A DNA stretch of 64,000 nucleotides from JAJDZL01 sp965220665. Lineage in GTDB: Bacteria; Pseudomonadota; Gammaproteobacteria; Arenicellales; JAJDZL01. Position numbers and translations under genes: made by a program. This document shows positions 1 through 7,067 of the stretch, in pieces (the first letter of the stretch is position 1; the number at the start of each line of letters is the position of its first letter). The notes beneath the pieces were generated by a model, which did not search any database, was not told the origin of the DNA, and was given only the letters and a program-made list of their open reading frames with translations. The stretch is from contig CBDCQQ010000005.1 of the NCBI GenBank assembly GCA_965220665.1, positions 2,294,001 to 2,358,000 on the forward strand, given 5' to 3'.

Positions 1-408
1 TTGCCTCGTCGAGATTTCAAATTAAACGATTTTTCAGAAATGACGCGTCTTTTTGAAGGGAGTTACAAAAGCTTTTTTGGCCGCACCATTGATGCGCTTG
101 ATGATCTGGAAGTTGAAGTGGTTTCGTGGTCGGTCAGGGTTGTGGCAGAGCAGCGGGCACCTGAAAAACTGAACATGAAAGCGGGGAAAGAACGATTGTT
201 GCGGGCTGAGCATCGGTCCGTTTTTGAATCTTCATCTGGCAAAATGATGGAGTGTAAAGTTTATGAGCGTGAGAGTCTGTTGGCGGGTGATAGAATTACG
301 GGTCCAGCCATCATCGTTGAGCGGGAAACCTCAACCTTTGTCCCGAGATCATTTGAAGCGGTCATTCAAGACGATGGCTCTATTTTGTTAATCAACAGGT
401 TAGAGTAG
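1..408 (+). CDS. hyuA: Hydantoinase/5-oxoprolinase subunit A, C-terminal part (partial)
   Basis: The window opens inside this gene; the 135 visible codons are the C-terminal end. They match the HyuA (N-methylhydantoinase A/oxoprolinase ATPase subunit) tail, including the family's closing pattern of a tyrosine-arginine-rich stretch, a G-PAIIVE-like motif at residues 101-107 and a final D-G-x-I-L-L strand. The family hydrolyses hydantoins or 5-oxoproline with ATP, working with subunit B. The stop at 406-408 lies three bases before the start of the subunit B gene, so the two are one operon. The TTG at position 1 is an internal codon, not a start. The substrate cannot be told from this fragment. 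Confidence 0.85.
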   Translation: MPRRDFKLNDFSEMTRLFEGSYKSFFGRTIDALDDLEVEVVSWSVRVVAEQRAPEKLNMKAGKERLLRAEHRSVFESSSGKMMECKVYERESLLAGDRITGPAIIVERETSTFVPRSFEAVIQDDGSILLINRLE

Positions 409-411
409 GCA

Positions 412-2034
412 ATGACAGCTGTTAGCGACATTCAAATGCAGGTCATGTGGAATCGGCTCATTTCGGTTGTCGAGGAGCAGGCTATGACGCTGTTACGGAC
501 AGCATTTTCGACTTCTGTTCGCGAAGCCGGTGATCTGTCAGCGGGGGTTTACACAACGGATGGTCGAATGTTGGCACAAGCAGTGACGGGTACACCTGGA
601 CATGTGAATACGATGGCAGAGTCTGTACGGTATTTTCTGAACGAAATTCAACGGGATGAAATGTATGAAGGTGATTGTTATGTTACAAATGATCCGTGGA
701 AGGGTACCGGACACTTGCACGACATCACTATGGTCTCTCCCACATTTCTCAATGGAGAGATTATTGCATTTTTCGCCTGTACCGCCCATGTCGTTGACAT
801 TGGAGGCCGGGGATTTGGTGCTGATGCACGCTCTGTCTATGAAGAAGGACTATTGATTCCAATTCTAAAATTTGTTGAGCGTGGTCAAGTGAATCGGGAT
901 TTGATCAAAATGATTCGCTACGGTGTGCGGGAACCAGATAAGGTAGTCGGTGATTTTTATTCGCTAGCTGCCTGTAACGAAGTGGGACATCAACGTCTGT
1001 TGGAAATGCTAAATGAAACTGGCTACGAAAGCTTGGAAGAGCTGGGTGAATTCATTTTCTCGCGTTCGCGAAATGCCACCGTGGAGCGTATCGAGTCGTT
1101 AATTCCAGAAGGCGTGTGGGCTAACAGCACCATCGTAGATGGATACGATGAGCCAATTAAACTGGTAGTCGAAATTAAACGGGTCAATCAGGAAATCGAG
1201 GTCGATTTTTCAGGAACTGATTCTGTCAGTAAATGGGGTATCAATTGTCCGATTAACTACGCTAAGGCTTATGCCAGTTATGCGCTGAAATGCATTATCG
1301 CACCCGAAGTTCCGAACAATTTCGCATCGCTTGAACCGTTCAAGATTACATCGCCTGTCAACATTCTCAATGCACAAAGACCTGCACCCGTCGCATTACG
1401 GCATGTTCTAGGTCACCTCATTCCAGACTTGGTGTTTGGAGCGTTAGCGAAGGCTTTGCCGGACTTGGTTCCTGCCGAAGGTGCGGCATCGTTGTGGAAT
1501 TTGCACATATCTGTTCGCCCGACTTCGAATTGCCAAAACAGGCAGCATGAGATTCTGATGTTCAATTCAGGGGGAACCGGTGCCCGGCCCAGTCTGGATG
1601 GGCTTTCAGCGACGGCATTTCCATCAGGTGTTCATACAATGCCAGTCGAGGCCACCGAACATACTGGCCCGATTGTGGTTTGGAAAAAAGAACTGCGTCC
1701 AGACAGTGGTGGAGATGGTCGCATGCGCGGTGGGCTTGGTCAAGTAATTGAGATTGCACCTAAAGATGGTTTTGAATTCGACTTTTCGGCGATGTTTGAC
1801 CGGGTTCATCACCCGGCTGCGGGTCGAAATGGCGGATCTCCAGGTGCAGCAGGAGTCGTACAACTTGATGACGGCACTCTTTTAAGGCAAAAAGGCTGGC
1901 AGCATGTTCCGGAAGGGAGGAGGCTGATACTAAAAGCGCCCGGTGGTGGAGGTTTTGGTCCATCTGCCGAGAGAAGTGAGGAAGCCAGGCAGTTGGACCA
2001 GGCATCAGGTTATGTGACGGTGCCAGAAGATTAA
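412..2034 (+). CDS. hyuB: Hydantoinase/5-oxoprolinase subunit B
   Basis: A complete 540-residue HyuB-family protein, normal in length for the family. The N-terminal half has the usual block R-E-x-x-D-x-S-A-G (around residues 37-45) and the N-D-P-W-x-G-x-x-H-L-x-D segment (around 93-104) that lines the active site. The C-terminal third has glycine-rich strands (G-G-x-G-x-R-x-G-G-L-G-Q) and ends with the G-G-G-G-F-G-P motif. With subunit A it forms an ATP-dependent cyclic-amide hydrolase. It starts at ATG three bases after the upstream stop. Hydantoin, N-methylhydantoin, 5-oxoproline and acetone-carboxylase-like roles cannot be separated by sequence alone. Confidence 0.9.
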   Translation: MTAVSDIQMQVMWNRLISVVEEQAMTLLRTAFSTSVREAGDLSAGVYTTDGRMLAQAVTGTPGHVNTMAESVRYFLNEIQRDEMYEGDCYVTNDPWKGTGHLHDITMVSPTFLNGEIIAFFACTAHVVDIGGRGFGADARSVYEEGLLIPILKFVERGQVNRDLIKMIRYGVREPDKVVGDFYSLAACNEVGHQRLLEMLNETGYESLEELGEFIFSRSRNATVERIESLIPEGVWANSTIVDGYDEPIKLVVEIKRVNQEIEVDFSGTDSVSKWGINCPINYAKAYASYALKCIIAPEVPNNFASLEPFKITSPVNILNAQRPAPVALRHVLGHLIPDLVFGALAKALPDLVPAEGAASLWNLHISVRPTSNCQNRQHEILMFNSGGTGARPSLDGLSATAFPSGVHTMPVEATEHTGPIVVWKKELRPDSGGDGRMRGGLGQVIEIAPKDGFEFDFSAMFDRVHHPAAGRNGGSPGAAGVVQLDDGTLLRQKGWQHVPEGRRLILKAPGGGGFGPSAERSEEARQLDQASGYVTVPED

Positions 2035-2080
2035 GGCGATTCTCCTTATGTACCCCTTCTTTGAAGTTTCCATCTGAATC

Positions 2081-3286
2081 ATGCAGAAAAATCGCTACGA
2101 TGTTGTGATTGTTGGCGGAGCCGTTACCGGTAGTTCAGTCGCATACTTTCTAGCCGCAAATCCAGACTTTAACGGCTCTGTTGCATTAGTTGAAATGGAC
2201 CCGACTTTCAGCAAATCAGCCACCGCACTCAGTTCGAGTTCCATACGCCATCAATTTTCGACTGCTATCAATGTGCAGATCAGTCAATTCGGAACTCAGT
2301 TCATTCGCGAATTTGCCGAAACAATGCGAGTCAATGAAACGAAGCCAGATCTTTTCTTTCGCGAAAACGGATATTTATTTTTAGCTGAGACTGAAGAACA
2401 GGAACAAATTTTGCGCGCCAACCATGTAGTTCAAGTTAGCTGTGGTGCTGATGTAGTCTTATTTGATACGAATGAACTTGCAAGTGCGTTTCCTCATCTC
2501 AATGCTGATGACATTCGATTGGCAAGTTATGGTCGCTCTGGCGAAGGTTGGTTTTCAAATACAGGCCTGATGGACGGATTTAGGCGAAAGGCAAGGCAAT
2601 TGGGAGTCACTTATATTGTGGACGAGGTTTGCGCAATCTCACGTCAATCTGACCGGATAACGGGAGTCAGTTTAAAAAGTGGTGATGTGATTGATTGCGA
2701 TTTCTTGGTAAATGCGTCGGGCACAAGGGGTTCCAGAGTTGCTGCCATGGCTGGTTTGAAATTGCCAGTTGAGCCGCGAAAACGAACAATTTTCATTTTC
2801 GATTGCGCAAAATCTCCTCAAGGTTCAGCCAAAGTGAACAATGGTCAACTACCGTTGATGATTGATAAATCGGGTACATTTTGTCGGCCTGAAGGGGAAA
2901 ATTTTATGTCTGGAATGGCGCCTGAGCACGACCCGGCTGTCGACCAAGATGACTTTGGGCCACATTTTGACGAATTTGAAACCATCTGGGCTAATCTCGC
3001 AGCGCGATCAGAGAATTTTGAAGCAATCAAATTGCTGAACAGTTGGGCCGGACATTACGATTACTGCACCCTGGATCAGAACGCAGTTGTCGGTCCGCAC
3101 AGCGAGGTCAAAAACTTTTTGTTTGCTAATGGTTTTTCAGGCCACGGGTTACAGCAATCCCCCGCTATTGGGCGTGCTATTTCTGAAATTATTACATTCG
3201 GCGAGTATAGGACTCTGGATTTAACCCCGCTTAGCTATCTGCGAGTTGCAGAAAATAGGCCATTCATTGAAAATGTGATAATTTGA
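2081..3286 (+). CDS. FAD-dependent oxidoreductase, DAO family
   Basis: This 401-residue protein opens with a dinucleotide-binding strand (VIVGGAVTGSSVAYF, residues about 9-23) followed by the acidic residue that ends the FAD beta-2 strand. It keeps the C-terminal FAD-contact motif G-F-S-G-H-G-L-Q-Q-S-P (about 349-359), typical of D-amino-acid oxidase, sarcosine oxidase and FOXRED1-like enzymes. It probably oxidises an amino acid or secondary amine with flavin; the substrate is unknown. It follows hyuB by 46 bases on the same strand, which suggests co-expression and a role in using nitrogen released from cyclic amides (inference). Confidence 0.8.
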   Translation: MQKNRYDVVIVGGAVTGSSVAYFLAANPDFNGSVALVEMDPTFSKSATALSSSSIRHQFSTAINVQISQFGTQFIREFAETMRVNETKPDLFFRENGYLFLAETEEQEQILRANHVVQVSCGADVVLFDTNELASAFPHLNADDIRLASYGRSGEGWFSNTGLMDGFRRKARQLGVTYIVDEVCAISRQSDRITGVSLKSGDVIDCDFLVNASGTRGSRVAAMAGLKLPVEPRKRTIFIFDCAKSPQGSAKVNNGQLPLMIDKSGTFCRPEGENFMSGMAPEHDPAVDQDDFGPHFDEFETIWANLAARSENFEAIKLLNSWAGHYDYCTLDQNAVVGPHSEVKNFLFANGFSGHGLQQSPAIGRAISEIITFGEYRTLDLTPLSYLRVAENRPFIENVII

Positions 3287-3402
3287 TGAAATTCTTTAAG
3301 AATTGACTTCTTTACAGTAAATGACTGCTAGTACAACACCCGATCTTACAGCACTGATTCCAAATAGCAAACACTTGCGAATCCAATTCAATCCATGCTG
3401 GA

Positions 3403-3410
3403 TTCAATCG
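3403..3410. repeat. Left 8-bp target-site duplication of the IS256 element
   Basis: The octamer ttcaatcg directly abuts the left inverted repeat and is repeated exactly at 4803-4810 beyond the right end. IS256-family elements make 8-9 bp duplications, so this pair marks a transposition event with no later erosion. Confidence 0.95.
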
Positions 3411-4802
3411 GAGTTATGCCCAAAAGTAGTGCGTGACGGGGGTTGAAAAAAAAGCGGCGTATCTGGTTAAATGTAGAAAGCATTTTTACAACCAACCAGA
3501 GAGGTACGCCACTATGAGTAACGATAACGTAATTGGATTTGAAAGTCGAGACATTTCACCCGATGTTGTGACCGAATTGGTGCGCACCGGTGCCAGACGG
3601 ATTCTCGCCCAGGCCCTGCAGCTTGAGGTGGAGGAATTTCTCGCTCAGTATGACGGACAGTATGCTGGCAACGGGCTTCGGGCGGTGGTTCGAAGCGGCA
3701 GCCAGCCTGAGCGTGACATTCAGACCGGTATCGGGCCGGTTTCGGTTCGGATTCCGAAGGTCCGCTCGAATACCGGCGAGCCGGTGTCGTTCCGCTCGGC
3801 ACTGATCCCGCCGTATGTGAGAAAGACGGCGACGGTTGAGGCGTTTGTGCCGTGGCTTTATCTGAAGGGGGTGTCAAGCGGTGAGATGGCTGATACCCTG
3901 AAGGTTCTGCTGGGCAGTAAGGCGCAGGGTTTTTCTGCCTCATCGGTCTCCCGCCTGGCGCAGCAGTGGAATGAGGAGATGAGGCGGTGGCAGACGCGCG
4001 GCATCACCGGGAAGATCGTTTATGTATGGGCCGATGGGGTGTACTGCGGGCTTCGGGCCGAGGATGCAAAGCTGTGTGCGCTGGTGCTGATCGGGGTTGA
4101 TGAGTGTGGCCGCAAGCAGTTGCTGGCGATTGAGGACGGGGTGCGCGAATCGACCGAGAGCTGGAAGGGGATGCTGCTGGATCTGAAGTCCAGGGGCATG
4201 GATGCACCGAAGCTGGCGGTTGGAGACGGGGCGATGGGGTTCTGGTCGGCATTGGACCAGGTTTACCCTGAAACCCAGGATCAGCGCTGCTGGGTGCATA
4301 AGACGGCGAATGTGCTCAACCGGCTGCCGAAGATGCTGCACGGACAGGCGAAAAAGGCGCTTCACCAGATCTGGATGGCAGACACGCGCGAGGCGGCGCA
4401 TGAGGCGTTTGATCGGTTTGTGGAAACCTATCAGGACAAGTATCCGAAAGTGGTTGAATGCCTGATCGGGGATCGTGAGGAGCTGCTGGCGTTTTACGAT
4501 TTTCCGGCATCGCACTGGCAATCTCTGCGTACCACTAATCCAATCGAGTCGACCTTCGCGACGATCCGTCACCGCACCAAGCGCTCGAAGGGCTGTCTGA
4601 GCAGAACGACGATGCTGGGCATGATGTACAGGCTGGGGATGTGTGCGGAGAAAAAATGGCGACGGCTGCGCGGGTTCAGGCAGCTGGGCAAAGTGATCGA
4701 GGGAGTGAAATTCAAGAATGGAGTCGAACTGAATTACAATGACACCGACCAGGTAGCCGCTTAGTGATGAATCCCGTCACGCACTACTTTTGGGCATAAC
4801 TC
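3411..4802 (+). mobile_element. Complete IS256-family insertion sequence
   Basis: The element is 1392 bp. Its ends are perfect 30-bp inverted repeats (3411-3440 and 4773-4802, starting gagttatgcc), flanked by an exact 8-bp direct repeat. It carries one transposase gene and is clearly more GC-rich than the surrounding DNA, which suggests acquisition from elsewhere. It lies between the FAD oxidoreductase gene and tRNA-Arg and interrupts no recognisable coding sequence. Confidence 0.95.
3514..4764 (+). CDS. IS256-family transposase
   Basis: A 416-residue transposase of the mutator-like IS256 family, full length. The DDE catalytic residues are visible: D174 in VWADGVYCG, D238 in AVGDGAMG and E345 in TTNPIESTF. 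The C/H segment RCWVHKTANVL (about 258-268) sits between the second D and the E, as is usual. The start is taken at the ATG at 3514, which has a GAGAGG ribosome site 8 bases upstream. An in-frame GTG at 3433 is inside the terminal repeat and is unlikely to be used. The frame is intact, so the element may be active. Confidence 0.95.
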   Translation: MSNDNVIGFESRDISPDVVTELVRTGARRILAQALQLEVEEFLAQYDGQYAGNGLRAVVRSGSQPERDIQTGIGPVSVRIPKVRSNTGEPVSFRSALIPPYVRKTATVEAFVPWLYLKGVSSGEMADTLKVLLGSKAQGFSASSVSRLAQQWNEEMRRWQTRGITGKIVYVWADGVYCGLRAEDAKLCALVLIGVDECGRKQLLAIEDGVRESTESWKGMLLDLKSRGMDAPKLAVGDGAMGFWSALDQVYPETQDQRCWVHKTANVLNRLPKMLHGQAKKALHQIWMADTREAAHEAFDRFVETYQDKYPKVVECLIGDREELLAFYDFPASHWQSLRTTNPIESTFATIRHRTKRSKGCLSRTTMLGMMYRLGMCAEKKWRRLRGFRQLGKVIEGVKFKNGVELNYNDTDQVAA

Positions 4803-4810
4803 TTCAATCG
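4803..4810. repeat. Right 8-bp target-site duplication of the IS256 element
   Basis: Exact copy of the octamer at 3403-3410, directly after the right terminal repeat. Confidence 0.95.
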
Positions 4811-4854
4811 TTCAGCAGAAACTTAATTTAAGGTTCTTGTAGTGAGATCATCAC

Positions 4855-4931
4855 TGGCGCCCCGAAGACGACTCGAACGTCTGACCTGCCGCTTAGGAGG
4901 CGGCTGCTCTATCCAACTGAGCTACCGGGGC
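4855..4931 (-). tRNA. tRNA-Arg (anticodon CCU)
   Basis: Read on the minus strand, the sequence folds as a full cloverleaf: acceptor GCCCCGG paired with TCGGGGC, T8-A9, D arm with the GCTCAG and TTGGATA elements, anticodon stem GCCGC/GCGGC around the loop CTCCTAA, T arm AGACG-TTCGAGT-CGTCT, discriminator G and an encoded CCA. The anticodon CCU reads AGG. It lies 45 bases beyond the IS256 right target repeat and shows no sign of disruption. No attachment-site duplication was seen at its 3' end. Confidence 0.95.
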
Positions 4932-5059
4932 GCAGAGACAGCTTTCAACTGCAAATAAAAATAATTATGTATGAAAGATTGAATTTAACGGAATCAGTAG
5001 AGTGCTTAAAAACTATTGAAGGGAAGCATGTTATTCATCCAGGTTCCGTTTAGAGTAGG

Positions 5060-5527
5060 CTATCTGCTATCCATATAGAGTACAACGACCCCAACGACCA
5101 CCAATATCGTACCAATAATTTTTTGCCAGGATAATGGTTCCTTAAGTGTTAACCAAGCAATTAGAACTGTTAAAACGATGGTGCCACTCACAATGAATGG
5201 TATTGCAATGTTTGCTGCAAATGGAGGATAACCAGCGATTCCTCGAAAAAGGTAAAAATAGCCAATTTCAGCACCGCCGATGCAAAGACCCGCAAGAATT
5301 GCCCACGCGTAAGCGGGAGGAGGTAGGGCTAGTGAGCTTCCACCTCGAATGAGTAAGCCCGCAGCAAAAATACAGGATACCGAAAGGGCTGCGATTTGAA
5401 GTGCGATCGTTGCAAGAATTGTTGATGTTGATTCTAGAGGAACGTGACTGGTAGACACTTTGATTAGAAGATTGTAACCAGCGTACAAGAATGTGATAAC
5501 CAGTAAAAGAACAAGTGGAGTAGACAT
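5060..5527 (-). CDS. Half-size EamA/DMT-superfamily membrane protein
   Basis: A 155-residue, very hydrophobic protein with about five predicted membrane segments (roughly residues 3-22, 37-60, 70-88, 95-120, 126-150). It resembles a single EamA repeat, including the G-x-E-x-G-Y-F-Y-L-F-R-G pattern of a mid-repeat helix. Classical DMT exporters have two repeats (about 300 residues), so this one probably works as a dimer. It starts at ATG and stands alone, opposite in direction to the HlyU-like gene. The substrate is unknown. Confidence 0.7.
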   Translation of the reverse strand: MSTPLVLLLVITFLYAGYNLLIKVSTSHVPLESTSTILATIALQIAALSVSCIFAAGLLIRGGSSLALPPPAYAWAILAGLCIGGAEIGYFYLFRGIAGYPPFAANIAIPFIVSGTIVLTVLIAWLTLKEPLSWQKIIGTILVVVGVVVLYMDSR

Positions 5528-5641
5528 ATGCGAATTCCGAAACTAACAAAAAAATGAGATCAGTGGTAGTAGTTGAACAGCAACAGATGGACCTCAAAAT
5601 GGCGGTCCAACTCGCCAGCTAAGCTCGAATGGATTAACCAT

Positions 5642-5670
5642 TTGACAATCAATACCTGCTATCGTGATAT
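5642..5670 (+). promoter_or_regulatory. Candidate sigma-70 promoter of the HlyU-like gene
   Basis: A perfect -35 (ttgaca, 5642-5647) is followed after 17 bases by tgatat (5665-5670), a fair -10. Transcription would start near 5678, leaving an 85-base leader that contains the 5711-5725 palindrome. Confidence 0.45.
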
Positions 5671-5710
5671 TATGCAGAGAACAAAAGTGAAGCAGTGTAA
5701 TCTTGTGTAG

Positions 5711-5725
5711 GTTACAGTCTGTAAC
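5711..5725. promoter_or_regulatory. Perfect 7-1-7 palindrome, possible operator
   Basis: gttacag-t-ctgtaac is an exact inverted repeat that ends 38 bases before the ATG of the HlyU-like gene and lies downstream of its predicted promoter. The symmetry and spacing fit a dimeric regulator binding as a roadblock. It could be autoregulation by the downstream protein, but that is inference. Confidence 0.45.
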
Positions 5726-5763
5726 AATCACGACAATCAGAATTCATTACCGCGGAAAGAAAT

Positions 5764-6054
5764 ATGGGACTTTTAAGTCGATTGATGGGAAAAAGTGATA
5801 CCGCTCAAGCTGAGCCTGATGTCGAACAGGTAGATTACGAAGGATTCGTCATCAAACCGGCTCCGCTAAAACAAAAGGGCAATTTTGTCACTGCTGGCTA
5901 CGTTCGAAAGTTGGATGAAAATGGAAACATGCGTGAACACTACTTTATACGTGCTGATACGCATACAGATTTTGATGCAGCATGTAAACATGCTGTTTTC
6001 AAGGGCCAGCAGATCATCCGTGAATCTGGTGAGAGAATTTTCGAAAAACGTTGA
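5764..6054 (+). CDS. HlyU-family transcriptional regulator-like protein
   Basis: A 96-residue protein with the layout of the HlyU family found in proteobacteria: an N-terminal M-G-L-L-S-R-L helix, a Y-x-G-F-V-I-x-P-A-P strand (about residues 25-34), and a C-terminal half with R-E-H-Y-F-I-R-A-D-T (about 59-68) followed by the helix ending Q-Q-I-I-R-E-S-G-E-R-I-F. The name comes from the Vibrio haemolysin activator, but most relatives have no known target and this fold differs from the ArsR-type HlyU. It is transcribed alone, convergent with the mutase operon 11 bases downstream. Confidence 0.75.
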   Translation: MGLLSRLMGKSDTAQAEPDVEQVDYEGFVIKPAPLKQKGNFVTAGYVRKLDENGNMREHYFIRADTHTDFDAACKHAVFKGQQIIRESGERIFEKR

Positions 6055-6065
6055 CGGATAACGGA

Positions 6066-7067
6066 CTAATTCTGTTCGTTTTCTGGAAAGTTACTGGGTT
6101 CTCTCAGAGTCGAAATCAATTGTTGGATTACAGATTCAGCTATTGTGTCGGGACTTAATTCTCCGGCCTGCACTAACTCAGCGAAAGCGTCAGCTTCCTT
6201 TGAGTTCAATTTTCTAAATTGACGCGTGACACTTTCACCCATTACACGTGCGACAATTTTTCTAGATCGCTCCGATACGCATTTGGCTCGGTTAGTTTGC
6301 ATCGCTTTCACACCGTGCCTGACAATCTCTGCAACTAGTTCTTGAACTCCCTGTCTTTCCGTTGCACAAGTTTTTGAAACTTGAACAGATTTCGAGGAGT
6401 GTCGCATGGATAGTGCATGCATCAATTCACTTACAGTAATATCCGCGTGAGGAAGATCTGATTTATTGACCGCGATGATGTCAGCAATTTCTAGTAACCC
6501 GGCCTTAATTGCCTGAATTTCGTCACCCAATCCAGGTGATTCAACAACGACCGTTGTGTCGGCCAGTTCCGTAATTTCAATTTCAGACTGACCGGCACCA
6601 ACCGTTTCAACAATAATGACATCCCAGTTTGCAGCGTCAAACAGGTGAATGATGTTGAGCGCTGTAGCAGACAGGCCTCCAAGATGGCCGCGGGCGGCAA
6701 CCGACCGAATGAATACACCATCATCGTCCGAGTGTTCGGCCATTCTGACTCGATCGCCTAGAATAGCACCACCACTGAAATGACTGCTTGGATCAATTGC
6801 AAGTATCGCCACCGATTTTCCAAGCTTTCGAAATTCTACGATGCAGGCATCAATGAGTGTAGATTTCCCAACGCCAGGTGGGCCAGTTACTCCAACAACG
6901 TGTGCGCGGCCAAGATTACATTGAATTGCACTCAGTACCGCACTAGTGCCTTCAAGATTGTTTTCGACAATTGTGATTGCCTTTGCTAGCGCATTTCGGT
7001 CCGAGCGAATCAGTTGGGCTAGCTTTTCCTGAGCATCGTCGGACCGTTCAGCGTTACTCAAAGTCAT
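6066..7067 (-). CDS. meaB: MeaB/ArgK-type G3E GTPase, acyl-CoA mutase chaperone
   Basis: A 333-residue MeaB protein. The Walker A motif GPPGVGKS spans residues 62-69; a D-P-S-S-x-x-S-G-G-A-I-L-G-D-R-x-R-M block and a V-E-T-V-G-A-G-Q-S-E switch region follow, then the N-K-S-D base-recognition motif. MeaB gates loading of adenosylcobalamin and release of damaged cofactor in mutases of the methylmalonyl-CoA type. It is the third gene of the operon; its ATG overlaps the mutase stop by one base (TAATG at 7065-7069, minus strand), which indicates translational coupling and a dedicated partner. Confidence 0.95.
   Translation of the reverse strand: MTLSNAERSDDAQEKLAQLIRSDRNALAKAITIVENNLEGTSAVLSAIQCNLGRAHVVGVTGPPGVGKSTLIDACIVEFRKLGKSVAILAIDPSSHFSGGAILGDRVRMAEHSDDDGVFIRSVAARGHLGGLSATALNIIHLFDAANWDVIIVETVGAGQSEIEITELADTTVVVESPGLGDEIQAIKAGLLEIADIIAVNKSDLPHADITVSELMHALSMRHSSKSVQVSKTCATERQGVQELVAEIVRHGVKAMQTNRAKCVSERSRKIVARVMGESVTRQFRKLNSKEADAFAELVQAGELSPDTIAESVIQQLISTLREPSNFPENEQN

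Noticed and set aside
3433..3513. Extended N-terminus for the IS256 transposase from a GTG at 3433
   Set aside because: The GTG lies inside the terminal inverted repeat; the ATG at 3514 has a proper ribosome site and a family-like start.
3411..4802. Large minus-strand open frame (3940-4572) across the IS256 transposase
   Set aside because: It is a shadow of the GC-rich transposase gene on the other strand, with no family motif.
4855..4931. tRNA-Arg as an integration site of a genomic island
   Set aside because: No integrase gene and no direct repeat of the tRNA 3' end were seen nearby; the adjacent element is an IS256 with its own target duplication.
5711..5725. LexA/SOS box
   Set aside because: The CTG...CAG arms and 10-base AT spacer of the gammaproteobacterial SOS box are absent; symmetry centre and spacing differ.
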